Shown here: one piece after another, positions 1 to 10,386 of the stretch | How the letters are laid out: each line of letters starts with the position of its first letter | Position numbering within the stretch: the stretch's first letter is position 1 | From: Odontocerum albicorne | Taxonomy: Eukaryota; Arthropoda; Insecta; Trichoptera; Odontoceridae | Reading direction: 5' to 3' | Assembly (NCBI GenBank): GCA_949825065.1 | Contig: OX463846.1 | Coordinates: 1,815,778-1,879,777, forward strand | Length of the DNA stretch: 64,000 nucleotides | Notes under the pieces: model-generated | Databases searched by the model: none | What the model was told of the DNA's origin: nothing | What the model saw: only the letters and a program-made list of their open reading frames with translations | Position numbers and translations under genes: made by a program

Positions 1-186
1 TTTATTCTTTTTTTTTTTTTTCTTTTTTTTTAAAAAGAATACCTATGAACAAAGTCATAGGTATTCTTATACCCTCGAACACTAGGCGGAAAAAGTGCCT
101 GTGTCGTTCGAGGGGAGTAGCACAGCGCGGGGTTCGAACTGACGACCTTCTGCACGGTAGTCCAGTGCGTTACCGCGCGGCCATGC
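1..186 (-). repeat. tRNA-derived SINE with 3' hairpin and poly(A)
   Basis: Read on the minus strand, 183-162 resembles a tRNA A box (TGGCCGCGCGGTAACGCACTGG) and 139-129 a B box (GTTCGAACCCC), spaced as in a tRNA-like RNA polymerase III promoter. The minus strand then runs through a non-tRNA body into a perfect 14-bp stem (positions 35-48 and 55-68, 6-nt loop) and ends in a poly(A) run, seen as T-rich sequence at 1-30. This is SINE architecture rather than a functional tRNA, because no clean acceptor stem or anticodon loop is seen. The poly(A) may continue outside the window. Confidence 0.7.
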
Positions 187-545
187 ACATCAAAAATATA
201 TAATATTATTCATTAATTATATAATAATTAATTATAATACGAGTATAATAATAATATTATTATTAATATTGTAATAATGTATATATATTATTATTATTAT
301 ATATTAAATAAATATTAAATAAAATAAAATGATTTAATGTAAAATAAAATTAATAATTATTAAATATATTAATATAAAAATGATATATAAGTAACAAAAA
401 ATATTATTTTTTAAATTTTAAATAATAAACAATAATAATAAATAATAATTTTAATAATAATATAATGCACGTAATAATATAAATTATTATTAATAATAAA
501 TAATAATTAATAATTTATTAATAAATGAAATATTTAATAATAATA
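187..545. repeat. AT-only low-complexity tract
   Basis: The stretch is almost pure A/T with many TAATAA/ATTATT words and no open frame of note. No gene is seen. Confidence 0.8.
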
Positions 546-1472
546 TAACTCACCGTTTCACTTTTCGTGACGTTCAGGCCAATTTACCCTACCGCGCCTA
601 TAGAAGTTTCACTTCAAAAATAAATAATTAAATATTAATATCAAGAAAAATATAAAATGTAAACTTAACAAAGACATGACATTCTTGGCAACTGATCAAA
701 TATTCACCATTTTTAGATTTAGAATATCTTTTGCCCAAAGGCAATATATATCTCTGGCCCCTATGACATACAATAAGATACCGAATTGAAAAAGGCAAAA
801 GGGTGTAAAAAATTGAGGCATTGGGTCAAAACGTGATTGTTATTGCGACATGAGTTAGAGTACTTGAGCTTACAGGAGAGATTAGTTGTGGTAAAAATTT
901 GTGGAACTTAAATGTGGGGTGTTTTTGATGATTGTACTATACATGGGACATTGGGATATGGACTTTTGCTCTTTTTTTTTAATGATGAAGAGTTGGCTCA
1001 CGTTGTACATACATTACCCGGCGGTAAGTAATACACGTCGGGCTTAAGAAAGAGACTAGAACGCTTGACAATGACTGACAAATCACAACCTTAAACGTGC
1101 ATGAATGACAGAGACGACGCTCTACAAAGCCGAAGTTACCCGATTATGTCCGACAGTATTACTTACTGCTGGGTACTGTACATATAATTAGATCTCACAA
1201 CTTGTCAAGTTGATAAGAGTTTGTGATAGAGGTATTGAATAATTAATTAACATCAAATTACTTTTCCATGTTTACATGTCCTCAGCAACGTTCCCTCTAA
1301 GGTGTGCGCGTGTGCGGCCGCACATCTGTTAAAAATTGTCCGCACACATGTTTACATCTTCCACACACATATTATGTAATACAATGGTGAATGGGGTGTC
1401 GATAAATCTCTCCCCACCTCACTCCCCTACCTCACCTCTTTTATATTAGGTTATTTACACTTGTACAGAATA
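546..1472. other. gene-free intergenic or intronic sequence
   Basis: No coding frame or transposon terminus was recognised. A short segment near 835-890 (GTGATTGTTATTGCGACA and following) resembles 46190-46250, so part of it is probably an old shared repeat. Confidence 0.4.
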
Positions 1473-2606
1473 CAGTGGGACCTCTCATAACGAGAATAAT
1501 TCGTTCCAGAATCTTACTCGTTATGTGAAACACTCGTTATGCGAAACAATTTTTCCTATATAAATCAATGTAAAATACGATAATGCGTTCCATGCCGAAA
1601 AAAATACTAATTTTTTTTTATTTTGAACATTTATTCAAATAAAATTACATACTTATAAATTGTTAAGGAGCGTAACAACCCGGAATGCCATTTCGATTTG
1701 CAAAAAACAATAAAAAAATCGAAATAACTAGTTTTTTATTTATGAATTTATGACAAATAATTAATTCTTTTTTACTAGAAGTAAAATCCGGTAACCCTCA
1801 GAATCTACTAGCTTCTTATAGTCGCTGATGAAGTTCTCTGCTGCCTTTGTGTCAGAGCTTGCTGCTTCATCATGCCTCACAACGCTGTGGATGCCGGTTC
1901 TTCTCTTAAATTTCTCGAACCATCCATGACTTCCCTTAAATTGTACTTCTTTTTCGGCAGTTGATGATCCTGGCGTCTTCTTAACGAGGTCGGCAAAAAT
2001 AACTTTCGCCTTCTCACAAATGATGTTTTCGTTAATAGTATCGCCTGGCAATTACTTTTCGTTTATCCATATGAGAAGCAACCTTTCAACATCATCAAGA
2101 ATAGTTAACCGTTTCGTAGACATTGTTGACACTCCCTTTGAAGCATCTATCTTCTTAATTTTGTCCTTGTTCTTGAGGATAGAGCAAATCGTTGATGTAT
2201 AGTAGACCGATTGTATGTGCGCGCTAGATCAGCCACGCTCACACCTCGTTCTCGCTTTTCAATGATTTTACGTTTCATTTATACAGTTACTTTTATTCTC
2301 TTATGGCTGTCTTCTTATTAAACTTTGCACAAAAAAAATTACAAATAATGTCTGAACACAAGTTTGGAAAAATGTGTGATCACATGTGACACTAACGTGC
2401 TAGCGGAACGAGTGCTAACCAGAGACTGACGCACTGGCGCGGAAGTCCCGGCTCACAAGTGAGCGACGTGAAGATGGGACTTCCCCTTTCTGCGTCACTC
2501 GTTATGCGAAATGTCGCTCGTTAAAGGAGCATTTTTTTCACAATCTGTTTAGCTCGTTATGCGAATTACTCGTTATGAGAGGTGCTCGTTATGAGATGTT
2601 CCACTG
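1473..2606 (-). mobile_element. Tigger/pogo-like deletion derivative
   Basis: The ends are inverted repeats, CAGTGGGACCTCTCATAACGAG on the left and CTCGTTATGAGATGTTCCACTG on the right. They are flanked by TA on both sides (1471-1472 and 2607-2608), as for Tc1/mariner superfamily elements of the pogo/Tigger type. Additional CTCGTTATGCGA sub-terminal repeats lie inside both ends. The internal minus-strand sequence encodes only DNA-binding remnants (see 1761-2290); no DDE catalytic region is present, so the copy is non-autonomous. Confidence 0.8.
1761..2290 (-). pseudogene. Tigger/CENP-B-type transposase DNA-binding remnant
   Basis: Reading the minus strand, 2280-2200 gives a psq-like helix-turn-helix start (MKRKIIEKRERG, then SVADLARTYNRST). 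2051-1761 then gives a CENP-B-type HTH, with KAKVIFADL, GSHGWFEKFKRRTGI and EAASSDTKAAENF. These match the N-terminal half of Tigger/jerky-type transposases. Stops and frame breaks separate the two helices, and the catalytic DDE domain is absent, so this is not a working gene. Confidence 0.65.
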
Positions 2607-2627
2607 TATATTTTGGCAACTTAGTTT

Positions 2628-2698
2628 ATATTCACCTGACGAAGAAGACGGTGGTCTTCGAAACTAGTTGTGAACCTAAATTAAACCTGTGGTGAATA
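2628..2698 (+). ncRNA. hammerhead-ribozyme-like motif, probably inactive
   Basis: The order of elements is that of a type I hammerhead. Stem I 5' strand TATTCAC is followed by CTGACGA (2636-2642), then stem II GAAGAC/GTCTTC with a GGTG loop (2644-2659), then GAAA (2660-2663). A short stem III begins with C2664-G2689, U2690 follows, and the stem I 3' strand GTGAATA (2692-2698) closes the fold. The cleavage-site nucleotide would be G2691, where active hammerheads need A, C or U, so this copy looks inactivated. Such motifs are known from the terminal repeats of Penelope-like elements. The assignment is by pattern only. Confidence 0.5.
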
Positions 2699-2709
2699 CA
2701 AAAATATAA

Positions 2710-3083
2710 AATAAGTCTTTTATTTTTTCCTTTTATGTAAAAAATGGCATCACAAAGTGAAACTATAGTCTTTTCGAAGATTCAAGAATGAATAGAAATT
2801 ATTATGAGAGTACATTTTTTAATGTGCTCCCAAGTTGTCAAAATACCTCGTCCCGCCTCTGCTCTTAATATTCACAATTGAATGGATCAGAATTGCAGAA
2901 TACATGTTCTGTAACCATATGCTTTGTCTTAAAACACGTTTTTTTAACAGAGTATTTATCAAAGAATTATCTATTATGTTTTTCCATTCACTAAAAAAAA
3001 TTTAGAGATAATTTCACAATAAGCAACAAACAGTCTGTTGGCCTAATTTATTAGACAGTTTATAGAATAAAGTGGAATTATGT
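2710..3083. other. gene-free AT-rich spacer
   Basis: No coding potential or repeat termini are recognised between the hammerhead-like module and the TTAA MITE that starts at 3088. Confidence 0.4.
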
Positions 3084-3087
3084 TTAA

Positions 3088-3710
3088 CCTTTCCTTCCCT
3101 GTGTTGGGTATCTTCTACACATTGCTTCTAATAACCATCAATATCTCTATAAATATTATAAATACAAGGTTAAGATTTTAGGTATTCCTCCATAATATAT
3201 TTACGCATTGATTTAAAAAATAATATTAATAATAATCAGAATTTATCGACTACATCGAGGTGTTTTGTAAAGATCGAAAACAAATTCGCATTTAAACGCT
3301 GCGAGTGTCTCGTCTTGACGATAGGTGAATAGTATGCGGGAAGCGCGACACTATATTCGCATCTCACTCTTGCATACTCCACTGAATTGCGAGGAGCTGA
3401 ATTGTCGTAAGCATAAGCGTATGCGCCGGGGTATGCGACTGACGTTCCGCGCCACTAGTAGCCTCTAGGCTTGCAAATAGGTTAGACGTACGCCCGTTCC
3501 GTGAGCGTTTTTTAATGTTTTCAGATGGTTTTTTAATGTTTTCAGCAAATAAATCTCAATTATTATAATTTTTAACTTCAATTATAATTAATTAAGGGGA
3601 TTATCTATGAATGTTCTTATTTTTCCGATTTAAAATCGCTAATTATTTATTGCGTACTCACTACCCAACACCGGAGCACGCGTATTATTTTTATCACCGT
3701 AAGGGAAGGG
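3088..3710 (+). mobile_element. TTAA-flanked MITE, family P, copy 1
   Basis: The element is flanked by TTAA (3084-3087 and 3711-3714) and ends in imperfect inverted repeats, CCTTTCCTTCCCTGTGTTGG and the reverse of CCCTTCCCTTACGGTG. It has no coding capacity. TTAA target duplication points to piggyBac-type mobilisation. Copies at 4065-4685, 6455-7085 and 16167-16793 are closely similar through their full length. Confidence 0.8.
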
Positions 3711-4064
3711 TTAAAACAGAGAAAATAAGGTCAAATCATATTTATTCTTGAATTACAAAGTTATAAACATTCATTTAAAATAAATATTTATTTATTTTAG
3801 AAAATTTACTTGTACAGGCTAAATTCAATCACATAAAAAGCTCAAAGATAATTGTATACAGTAACAAGAAAAAACAATTAATTTGAAAGCTTTTAATGCT
3901 TTTTTTATAAATATTTTCTGAAGTGTTGAAGGTTTCAATGTCTGAAGTCCTATTCTTAAAGATACTAATATTTTGTTCAGCTCGGACGATTACGGTCGAT
4001 TGACTATGTGGTAGGAATGGATAATGGCCAATCTCCGAAGAGTATTTTGGACTGCAGAACTTAA

Positions 4065-4685
4065 CCCTTCCCTTACGGTGATAAAAATAATACGCGTGCT
4101 CCGGTGTTGGGTAGTGAGTAAGCAATAAAAAATTAGCGATTTTAAATCGGAAAAATAAGAACATTCATAGATAATCCCCTTAATTAATTATAATTGAAGT
4201 TAAAAATTATAATAATTGAGATTTATTTGCTGAAAACATTAAAAAACCATCTGGCAACGCTCACGGAACGGGCGTACGTCTAACCTATTTGCAAGCCTAG
4301 AAGCTACTAGTGGCGCGGAACGTCAGTCGCATACCCCGGCGCTTACGCCTTTGCTTGCGACGTTGAGACAATTCAGCTCCTCGCAATTCAGTCTAGTATG
4401 CAAGAGTGAGATGCGAATATAGTGTCGCGCTTCCCGCATACTATTCACCTATCGTCAAGACGAGGCACTCGCAGCGTTTAAATGCGAATTTGTTTTCGAT
4501 CTTTACAAAACACCTCGATGTAGTCGATAAATTCTGATTATTATTAATATTATTTTTTAAATCAATGCGTAAATATACTATGGAGGAATACCTAAAATCT
4601 TAACCTTGTATTTATAATATTTATAGAGATATTGATGGTTATTAGAAGCAACGTGTAGAAAATACCCAACACAGGGAAGGAAAGG
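4065..4685 (-). mobile_element. TTAA-flanked MITE, family P, copy 2 (inverted)
   Basis: Same family as 3088-3710 but in the opposite orientation. TTAA lies at 4061-4064 and 4686-4689. It is separated from copy 1 by about 350 bases, so the pair forms a very long potential hairpin. Confidence 0.8.
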
Positions 4686-4689
4686 TTAA

Positions 4690-5264
4690 GGCTGTAAATC
4701 TGTTGAGAGGCAAAGTATTTCACTGTGCCACTGTTTGGAGGAGGAGTCTCTTCGGATAGTTTCTTCTTCATCAACAAGTGCTCATAATACGTTAAGATTT
4801 TAATATTCTAGTGTTGATCTAGGACCTAGATTCTAGGTGAACATAAAGGGACTTGTTTCATCTCCCATTTTGGCGTTTTTAATGGTGGGATTAAACTAAA
4901 CTATTTTAAAATGTTTGACTAGAATTTAATTTACGGTGAATTGTTATAATAGTATTCAAGTTTATTTTTACAAATATTAATATTTGTTAGATAGACTTGC
5001 GCCTATTATTCTAAAAAGTGTCATACAAATTATGAGCAACCTAATAAATAATTTGATTTGTTTCTCACAGGTTGTAGAATTGAAACAGAGTACTTAGCCT
5101 CTGTTATCAGTAAAAGTGTATTACTGAGGTGCATAGTGACACTGTACAAAGAGTCACAGGTTCAAAACTCTAGCTTTGCTATTCTCTTTGGATAAGAACA
5201 GCATTTTTTTCTGACTAATATAATTTAGGTCATATTTATAAATTGTTACTAAATACAACCATAC
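4690..5264. other. gene-free spacer with possible SINE relics
   Basis: A segment near 4800-4900 (ATTCTAGTG, GGTGGGAT) resembles the tRNA-like SINE at 15185-15375. Near 5145-5175 there is a B-box-like CAGGTTCAAAACTC. No gene is seen. Confidence 0.35.
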
Positions 5265-5846
5265 TATACTTCAGAAATTATAGGATGGGTCCTGCGACGT
5301 TTTAAACGTCATGTCTCAAAGGGATGGGGTAAAATCGTTTTTTTTTACAAATCGAATAGTTTTTTTTTATAAATCGAAAAATAGTTTTTCTCTAAACTGA
5401 GGTTTTAATTCCTAATTTTCATTATACTGACTTTCTGATGTATTGTATGATTTGTATCTATCTTTAAATAGACCAAGATCCACTATGAATTAATATTAAA
5501 TACGAACATTTAATTTTAGGTATAATAAAATTGAAAATCCAATTATCGTATTCCACCCCATCCCTAGCCAATGCAGACTAACGTAGTGACTATTGAGAAA
5601 CGTCACCAAATATTATTTGATTTTAACAAACTGCCACATTTTTTCTAATTTGTAACAAGATGTATTAATTTGTCATTATTGTTAGCTTTATGTAATGTAT
5701 TTACCTAAATAACTCGCTATTTATTAGAATCAAGGATTATATTAAAGTTGATAAAATAATTGAAATTACTGAATGTCGTTACAAGGTTGTATATGGGCAA
5801 ATTTGTGAATTGTCACAGGAATCATGCTACAATTTCTCAAGTATAG
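5265..5846 (+). mobile_element. MITE-like repeat, family T, copy 1
   Basis: The ends are inverted (TATACTTCAGAAATTATAGG on the left; CTACAATTTCTCAAGTATA on the right). The left interior carries a GGGATGGGGTAAAATCG block, and the right two-thirds is a core shared with many copies here (TAACAAGATGTATTAATTTG, CTAAATAACTTGCTATTTAT). There is no coding capacity. Other copies lie at 5969-6178 (partial), 21958-22543, 35253-35826, 47232-47806 and 59822-60171. Confidence 0.65.
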
Positions 5847-5968
5847 TAAATAGTTTTGTAAGCAAAACCTTTTAATTTCCAATTCGTCATTTCTAGCATG
5901 GACAACACCCTAGACAATGAAAATATGCACGAATTCTGATATCGTATTATCAATGTGCAGTGAAGTTC

Positions 5969-6178
5969 CGATTAACAAACTGCCACATTTTTGCTAATTT
6001 GTAACAAGATGTATTAATTTGTCATTATTGTTAGTTTTATATAATGTATTTACCTAAATAACTTGCTATTTATTAGAATCGAGGCTTATATTAATAAAAT
6101 AAAATAATTGAAATTACTGAACGTCGTTACAAATGTTGTGTTGGGGAAAATTTGTCAACTGTCATATTTCTGAAGTAT
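5969..6178 (+). repeat. family T core fragment
   Basis: Partial copy of the family T core, beginning at AACAAACTGCCACATTTTTG and ending at AATTTGTCAACTGTCA. The family's terminal inverted repeats are absent. Confidence 0.6.
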
Positions 6179-6454
6179 TCCTGTATTCACCGTCAGACTA
6201 ATATGAAATACAATTTCCATTTCAGGGAATCTTCCCAGTTTCTAGATTTTCTCTATTTTATAAAATAATATTAGGTACCACAGCCATTTTGTTCCTGTAT
6301 TGTTTTATTAAAAGAAAAATACAACATAAAGAAACAAATTTTTTGTTTTGTTTTCCATAAACATCTTGTATTTCTCTATTGAAGAAAACTCTTTTTTTTT
6401 ACTTACGAACAATATCGAGGCTTACATTAACCGAAATCTGGTCACATTACTTAA

Positions 6455-7085
6455 CCTTTCCTTCCCTGTGTTGGGTATCTTCTACACGTTGCTTCTAATA
6501 ACCATCAATATCTCTATAAATATAATAAATACAAGGTTAAGATTTTAGGTATTCCTCCATAATATATTTACGCATTGATTTAAAAAATAATATTAATAAT
6601 AATCAGAATTTATCGACTACATCGAGGTGTTTTGTAAAGATCGAAAACAAATTCGCATTTAAACGCTGCGAGTGCCTCGTCTTGACGATAGGTGAATAGT
6701 ATGCGGGAAGCGCGACACTATATTCGCATCTCACTCTTGCATACTCCACTGAATTGCGAGGAGCTCAATTGTCTCAACGTCGCAAGCATAAGCGTAAGCG
6801 CCGGGGTATGCGACTGACGTTCCGCGCCACTAGTAGCCTCTAGGCTTGCAAATAGGTTAGACGTACGCCCGTTCCGTGAGCGTTTTTTAATGTTTTCAGA
6901 TGGTTTTTTAATGTTTTCAGCAAATAAATCTCAATTATTATAATTTTTAACTTCAATTATAATTAATTAAGGGGATTATCTATGAATGTTCTTATTTTTC
7001 CGATTTAAAATCGCTAATTTTTGATCGCGTACTCACTACCCAACACCGGAGCACGCGTTTCAATTTTAACACCGTAAGGGAAGGG
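6455..7085 (+). mobile_element. TTAA-flanked MITE, family P, copy 3
   Basis: TTAA flanks at 6451-6454 and 7086-7089. Same terminal repeats and interior as 3088-3710. It ends about 165 bases upstream of the first visible receptor exon. Confidence 0.8.
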
Positions 7086-7251
7086 TTAAAACCAAATTCA
7101 TTATTTGTCACTTCTCACAATATTATTTTCTAGGCTATTGTATTATTTACTTGATTTCTTTAGATGGGATCATTGATGGTGGATCAAATGCATTCCAGAA
7201 TATTATTTAAAATCAAATCAAACTATACTAAGTCCTTTTTTCTTTTTCTAG

Positions 7252-7524
7252 GTCGCACAAACCCAAGAATGGAATCCAAGGAGAGATGACGGAGAGTTGT
7301 GGGATGTACGTATCCCATCCAGTTCGGAGTTTGGGAAGAGTTCGTTCAATAAAACTGGCTACAATTTTTATGATCTCTTCAGTAAAGCTAAATATGTTCC
7401 TCAATTAGGAGACCTTTCCAGCGTGCACGATATTTTCGATCTCTATTTTAACGATTTCACAGAAAATTACAATTTTTTTGAGCCTTTGAATAGTAAAAAT
7501 GCAACACCTTATCTTGATTGTGCG
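7252..7524 (+). CDS. secretin-family GPCR, exon 1 of 9 visible (N-terminal ectodomain)
   Basis: Coding exon of 91 codons (residues 1-91 of the visible chain), read V-A-Q-T-Q-E-W from 7252. The acceptor TTTTTCTAG ends at 7251 and the donor GTGAGT begins at 7525, giving phase 0 at both ends. The TAG of the acceptor is in frame immediately upstream, so this is an internal exon. The start codon and signal peptide must lie in an exon not found here. The protein segment is acidic and aromatic-rich, with N-glycosylation sequons (FNKT, KNAT) and a Cys near its end (YLDCA). It would form a membrane-distal ectodomain ahead of the hormone-receptor domain. No known domain is recognised in it. Confidence 0.8.
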
Positions 7525-7637
7525 GTGAGTTAATACAATTATTTATTTATAATTTATTATTTTATTTTTCATTTGATACAGGTTAACCCTTCCTTCCCTG
7601 TGATGTGTAACTAGTACACATTGCTTCTAAAAACTTT

Positions 7638-7770
7638 TTTTTTTAACCTGGCGAGTTTATTGCCATGTGGCAATCTCTTCCAACCAACCAGTAATATGTT
7701 TTATAGACCCAAATTGAAAACCAGACTGGAATCCTATTCCAAAAAATCTTTAATTTTTTTTAAATTTTTT
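7638..7770 (-). repeat. LINE 3'-end fragment (family J), minus strand
   Basis: Reverse complement of the LINE 3' tail seen at 21360-21420 (GGTTGGAAGAGATTGCCAC, then GGCAATAA...GCCAGATT). It lies inside the P2 MITE and next to another LINE fragment. Confidence 0.5.
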
Positions 7771-8160
7771 TTTATCCACTTTGCACGGATTTCTCCTGTT
7801 ACACAAAGAGGGTTTGCTTCTAGCGTTAGCTTATTCGTTAGGAATAATATCAGCCAGGATTCTTCTCATACTGCTAGACGGTACCGAGAATATATCAACC
7901 GTGTCATTCAGTTGGTTCAATATCTCTATACCACGGGTGACTGAGTGTTTAGCCATGATATTCGTCCTGTAAGTTTGTATGTAGAACAGAGGGTGATTCC
8001 TTGCACGGATATATTTATTGGGTACATATAAACTTAGTGCTTCTAGAATCGCGGGACAGTTAAAGGAACCTTGGAAAACCTTTATTAGGAATATCGCAAT
8101 GGATTCTTGCCTTCTTGTTTCAAGGCTTCTATAGTTACACACCGTGAGAAGTTCGGCATG
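7771..8160 (-). pseudogene. Jockey-like LINE C-terminal fragment (family K), copy 1
   Basis: The minus strand encodes about 95 residues, including LETRRQESIAIFLIKVFQGS, YIRARNHPLFY and MRRILADIIPNE, then a stop and an A-rich 3' end (T-rich at 7750-7775). Copies of the same fragment occur at 16904-17275 (minus) and 55437-55710 (plus, with clean poly(A)). The position next to poly(A) and the tail-like composition suggest the extreme C-terminus of a non-LTR retrotransposon reverse-transcriptase protein. Nested in a TTAA MITE. Confidence 0.6.
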
Positions 8161-8889
8161 GTGAGCATATTTTAATATCTCTATAAATATAATAAATAGG
8201 TACTGGGTTCACATTTTAGGCATTCCTCCGTAATACATTTACGCATTGAATGAAAAAATAATATTAACATAATAATAATTAGCACTTATCGGCCACATCA
8301 GAGATATTTTGTGAAAATCGAGAATAAATTCACCAATACAATCAAACATGTGCCAATGTGTGACATAGGTATATTCATTCTAAAAAAACGCTATGGGTGA
8401 GGAAACGATGCGATTCACGTCTCACTCTACTTCGGTATATGGGAACGCAAGAAATAGAATCTCAGTTCGCTCGCTTCTCTCGCTTCAGTAGCTCTCGGGC
8501 ATCCATTTGAGGTGGTCTCTTTGCCCATTTTGTGAACGTCGTCCAATGCTTTTTTTCATCAATGAAATTTCAATTATTATCACTTTTGACTTCAAATTTA
8601 ATTAATTTAAGCGATTGGCTATGAATATTCTTATTTTTCCGATTTTAAATCGCTCATTTTTACATGTTTATTGATGTGTATTGAATACACAGCACCGGAA
8701 CGTGCGGATTTTTTTAGCACAGGAAGGGAAAGGTTAAACTCAATTATATCAAAATAAGAAAGAAATCAATACATAAAAGTTTTAAAATAATAAAAACAAG
8801 AACAATGATCTCGACTACGAAATAAGGGAATAAACAAATAAGGCAGCCATTATATCTGGTTGTCTTAGAGGTGTGATCTTAATCATATA

Positions 8890-9230
8890 AGATGTATGTC
8901 AGATCAATCAAGACTTACAATGTTGAAACCAGTTGTTATAAAGAGCCTTCTTCGAACAAACGAGATAAGAATATTATGAACCATCGCAAGAAAATCTCTC
9001 AGAGGGTCAGAAAGTCTCACATTCGACAGACCTGCAACACAGAGGTATCATCAGATGAAACAGGAAGAGAAAGTGCTACTGGCGAGATCATATGTATGGG
9101 TAAAACCAGAATCCCATACATGGTAGCACACGAGATCCCAGCAGGACATTGCATGCCAGAAAGGCTACCTAAAAGGTGAAGAGACAGTTGATGTTCTGCC
9201 TCTCACGAATAATTTTCATAACATGCACAA
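8890..9230 (+). pseudogene. degraded LINE ORF2 3' fragment
   Basis: An open stretch of about 95 codons holds words typical of non-LTR ORF2 tails: SIKTYNVET (compare RPILTYGIE at 48390), then RKSHIRQTCNTE, then RIPYMVAHEIPAGHC and PERLPKR. The order matches the fragments at 48342-48770 and 54890-55375. It is truncated at both ends. Confidence 0.5.
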
Positions 9231-9419
9231 AATGGCGTAAATAATTACTAGGTATAGTAAACAAAAGTTTGTCAATCAACAATGGGTTTGTAATTTATCC
9301 CATTAGCAATTTGTGCAGTAAAAACTTTGTCCCGTACACATCTTCAAATATTTGTCACGTACCTAGCAGTGATTTTTTACGCCTTTGTTTAATGACGTTT
9401 TTTCCTTTATTATTGTATA

Positions 9420-9966
9420 GGGTCTTTCAAATTGAGCGGTTTTTTTAATAATTTTTTTTTAATTTTTGAATAAAACACAATTTGCTTTGATTTCAAAAAC
9501 CTTTTTATTGGTCATTGAAGTATAATGCCATTTAAACACAATAAACAATATCCGCCAAATGTCCACCTCTTGCAGCTCCACAGATGTCCACTCTTTTGTC
9601 AAAATTTTCGATGACATTTTGGCATAATTGCTGTTCTAACTCACCAATAACGCGAATAATTTCGTCCTTCAGCTCAGGAATTGATTGGGGGTCATTCTTA
9701 TAGACCTGGCTTTTCACGTAACCCCAGAGAAAATAGTCCAACGGTGTCAGATCACATGATCTTGGTGGCCAATTAACATCACCGTTTCCGGAGATTACAA
9801 TATATACAATAATTCTCAATTTGAACGCGTTGTTATATTGTATACGACTCCATTTTTATAAATGCCATACATTACACTTCTCAAATGTCATAAGACCCCA
9901 GGCAAGTTCGCGACGCCATCTGTGTTTTATCCAAGAATTAAAATAAACGCTCAATTTGAAAGACCC
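9420..9966 (-). mobile_element. internally deleted DUF4817-type transposon, copy 1
   Basis: TA flanks (9418-9419 and 9967-9968) and terminal repeats GGGTCTTTCAAATTGAGCG/CGCTCAATTTGAAAGACCC. On the minus strand the N-terminal start survives only in pieces (ATGGAGTCGTATACAATA near 9850). The C-terminal part is open (WPPRSCDLTPLDYFLWGYVK, then IRVIGELE and GGHLADI). This is the terminal third of a Tc1/mariner-like transposase. The central catalytic region is missing, with the same junction as in the copies at 58299, 59030 and 63494. Confidence 0.75.
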
Positions 9967-10021
9967 TATATGTGTTGTTTTTGGATACTTTGCAGTGTAT
10001 TGAGTTTAAAAATAATAATTT

Positions 10022-10340
10022 AATCAATCAATTCAATTCACCCTTTAAAGCTCCACAAGGGAGCATAGGTAGGCCTCCAGTCTTCTCCATTCAGAGCGGT
10101 TTCGGTCGGTGTTGGTAATCTCTCTCCACGACATTCCTAACGCTCTGACTTCTTTGTCATTGGAACGGTACACCGTGAGAGAGGGTCTTCCAGGCCGTCG
10201 GGACCCCAATGGACAGAAAAACAGCGCTCTTCTCGGCCAACTATCATCGGGCATTCTCAAAACATCTCCCAGCCAGGACCATCACCTCTCCCGAATTACA
10301 GAGACAATAGACTCCTGCCGGGTGTGCCGGCGTACAGCGT
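10022..10340 (-). pseudogene. LINE ORF2 C-terminal fragment
   Basis: The minus strand from about 10260 to 10045 encodes MRMPDDSWPRRALFF, then GRPSLTVYRSNDKEVRALGM and WREITNTDRNRSEWRRLEAY. This is the pattern of the last residues of insect non-LTR ORF2 proteins (a GRP...W motif followed by a DR..WR..E motif). It abuts, but is distinct from, the RTE element inserted at 10387. Confidence 0.55.
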
Positions 10341-10386
10341 CGTTTTATAGTTGTTAATTATTATAAATTAGCTTAAGCTAAAACTC

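Larger units (their letters stand above)
7587..8733. mobile_element. TTAA-flanked MITE, family P2, split by nested LINE fragments
   Basis: TTAA flanks at 7583-7586 and 8734-8737; the ends are CCCTTCCTTCCCTGTGATG and the reverse complement of CCTTTCCCTTCCTGTGC. Compared with the uninterrupted relative at 49964-50615, roughly 7638-8170 is inserted material (LINE fragments, see next entries). Family P2 is related to P at its ends but differs internally. Confidence 0.7.

Noticed and set aside
100..190. Functional tRNA gene
   Set aside because: A and B boxes are present but there is no clean acceptor or anticodon stem, and it runs into a SINE tail with poly(A).
2628..2698. Claim that the hammerhead-like motif is catalytically active
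   Set aside because: The nucleotide at the cleavage position is G, which is not permitted in active hammerheads.
4592..6548. Short frames ending in SLNLSFPVLGIFYTLLLITINI
   Set aside because: They lie in the terminal part of the family P MITE and recur because the MITE recurs.
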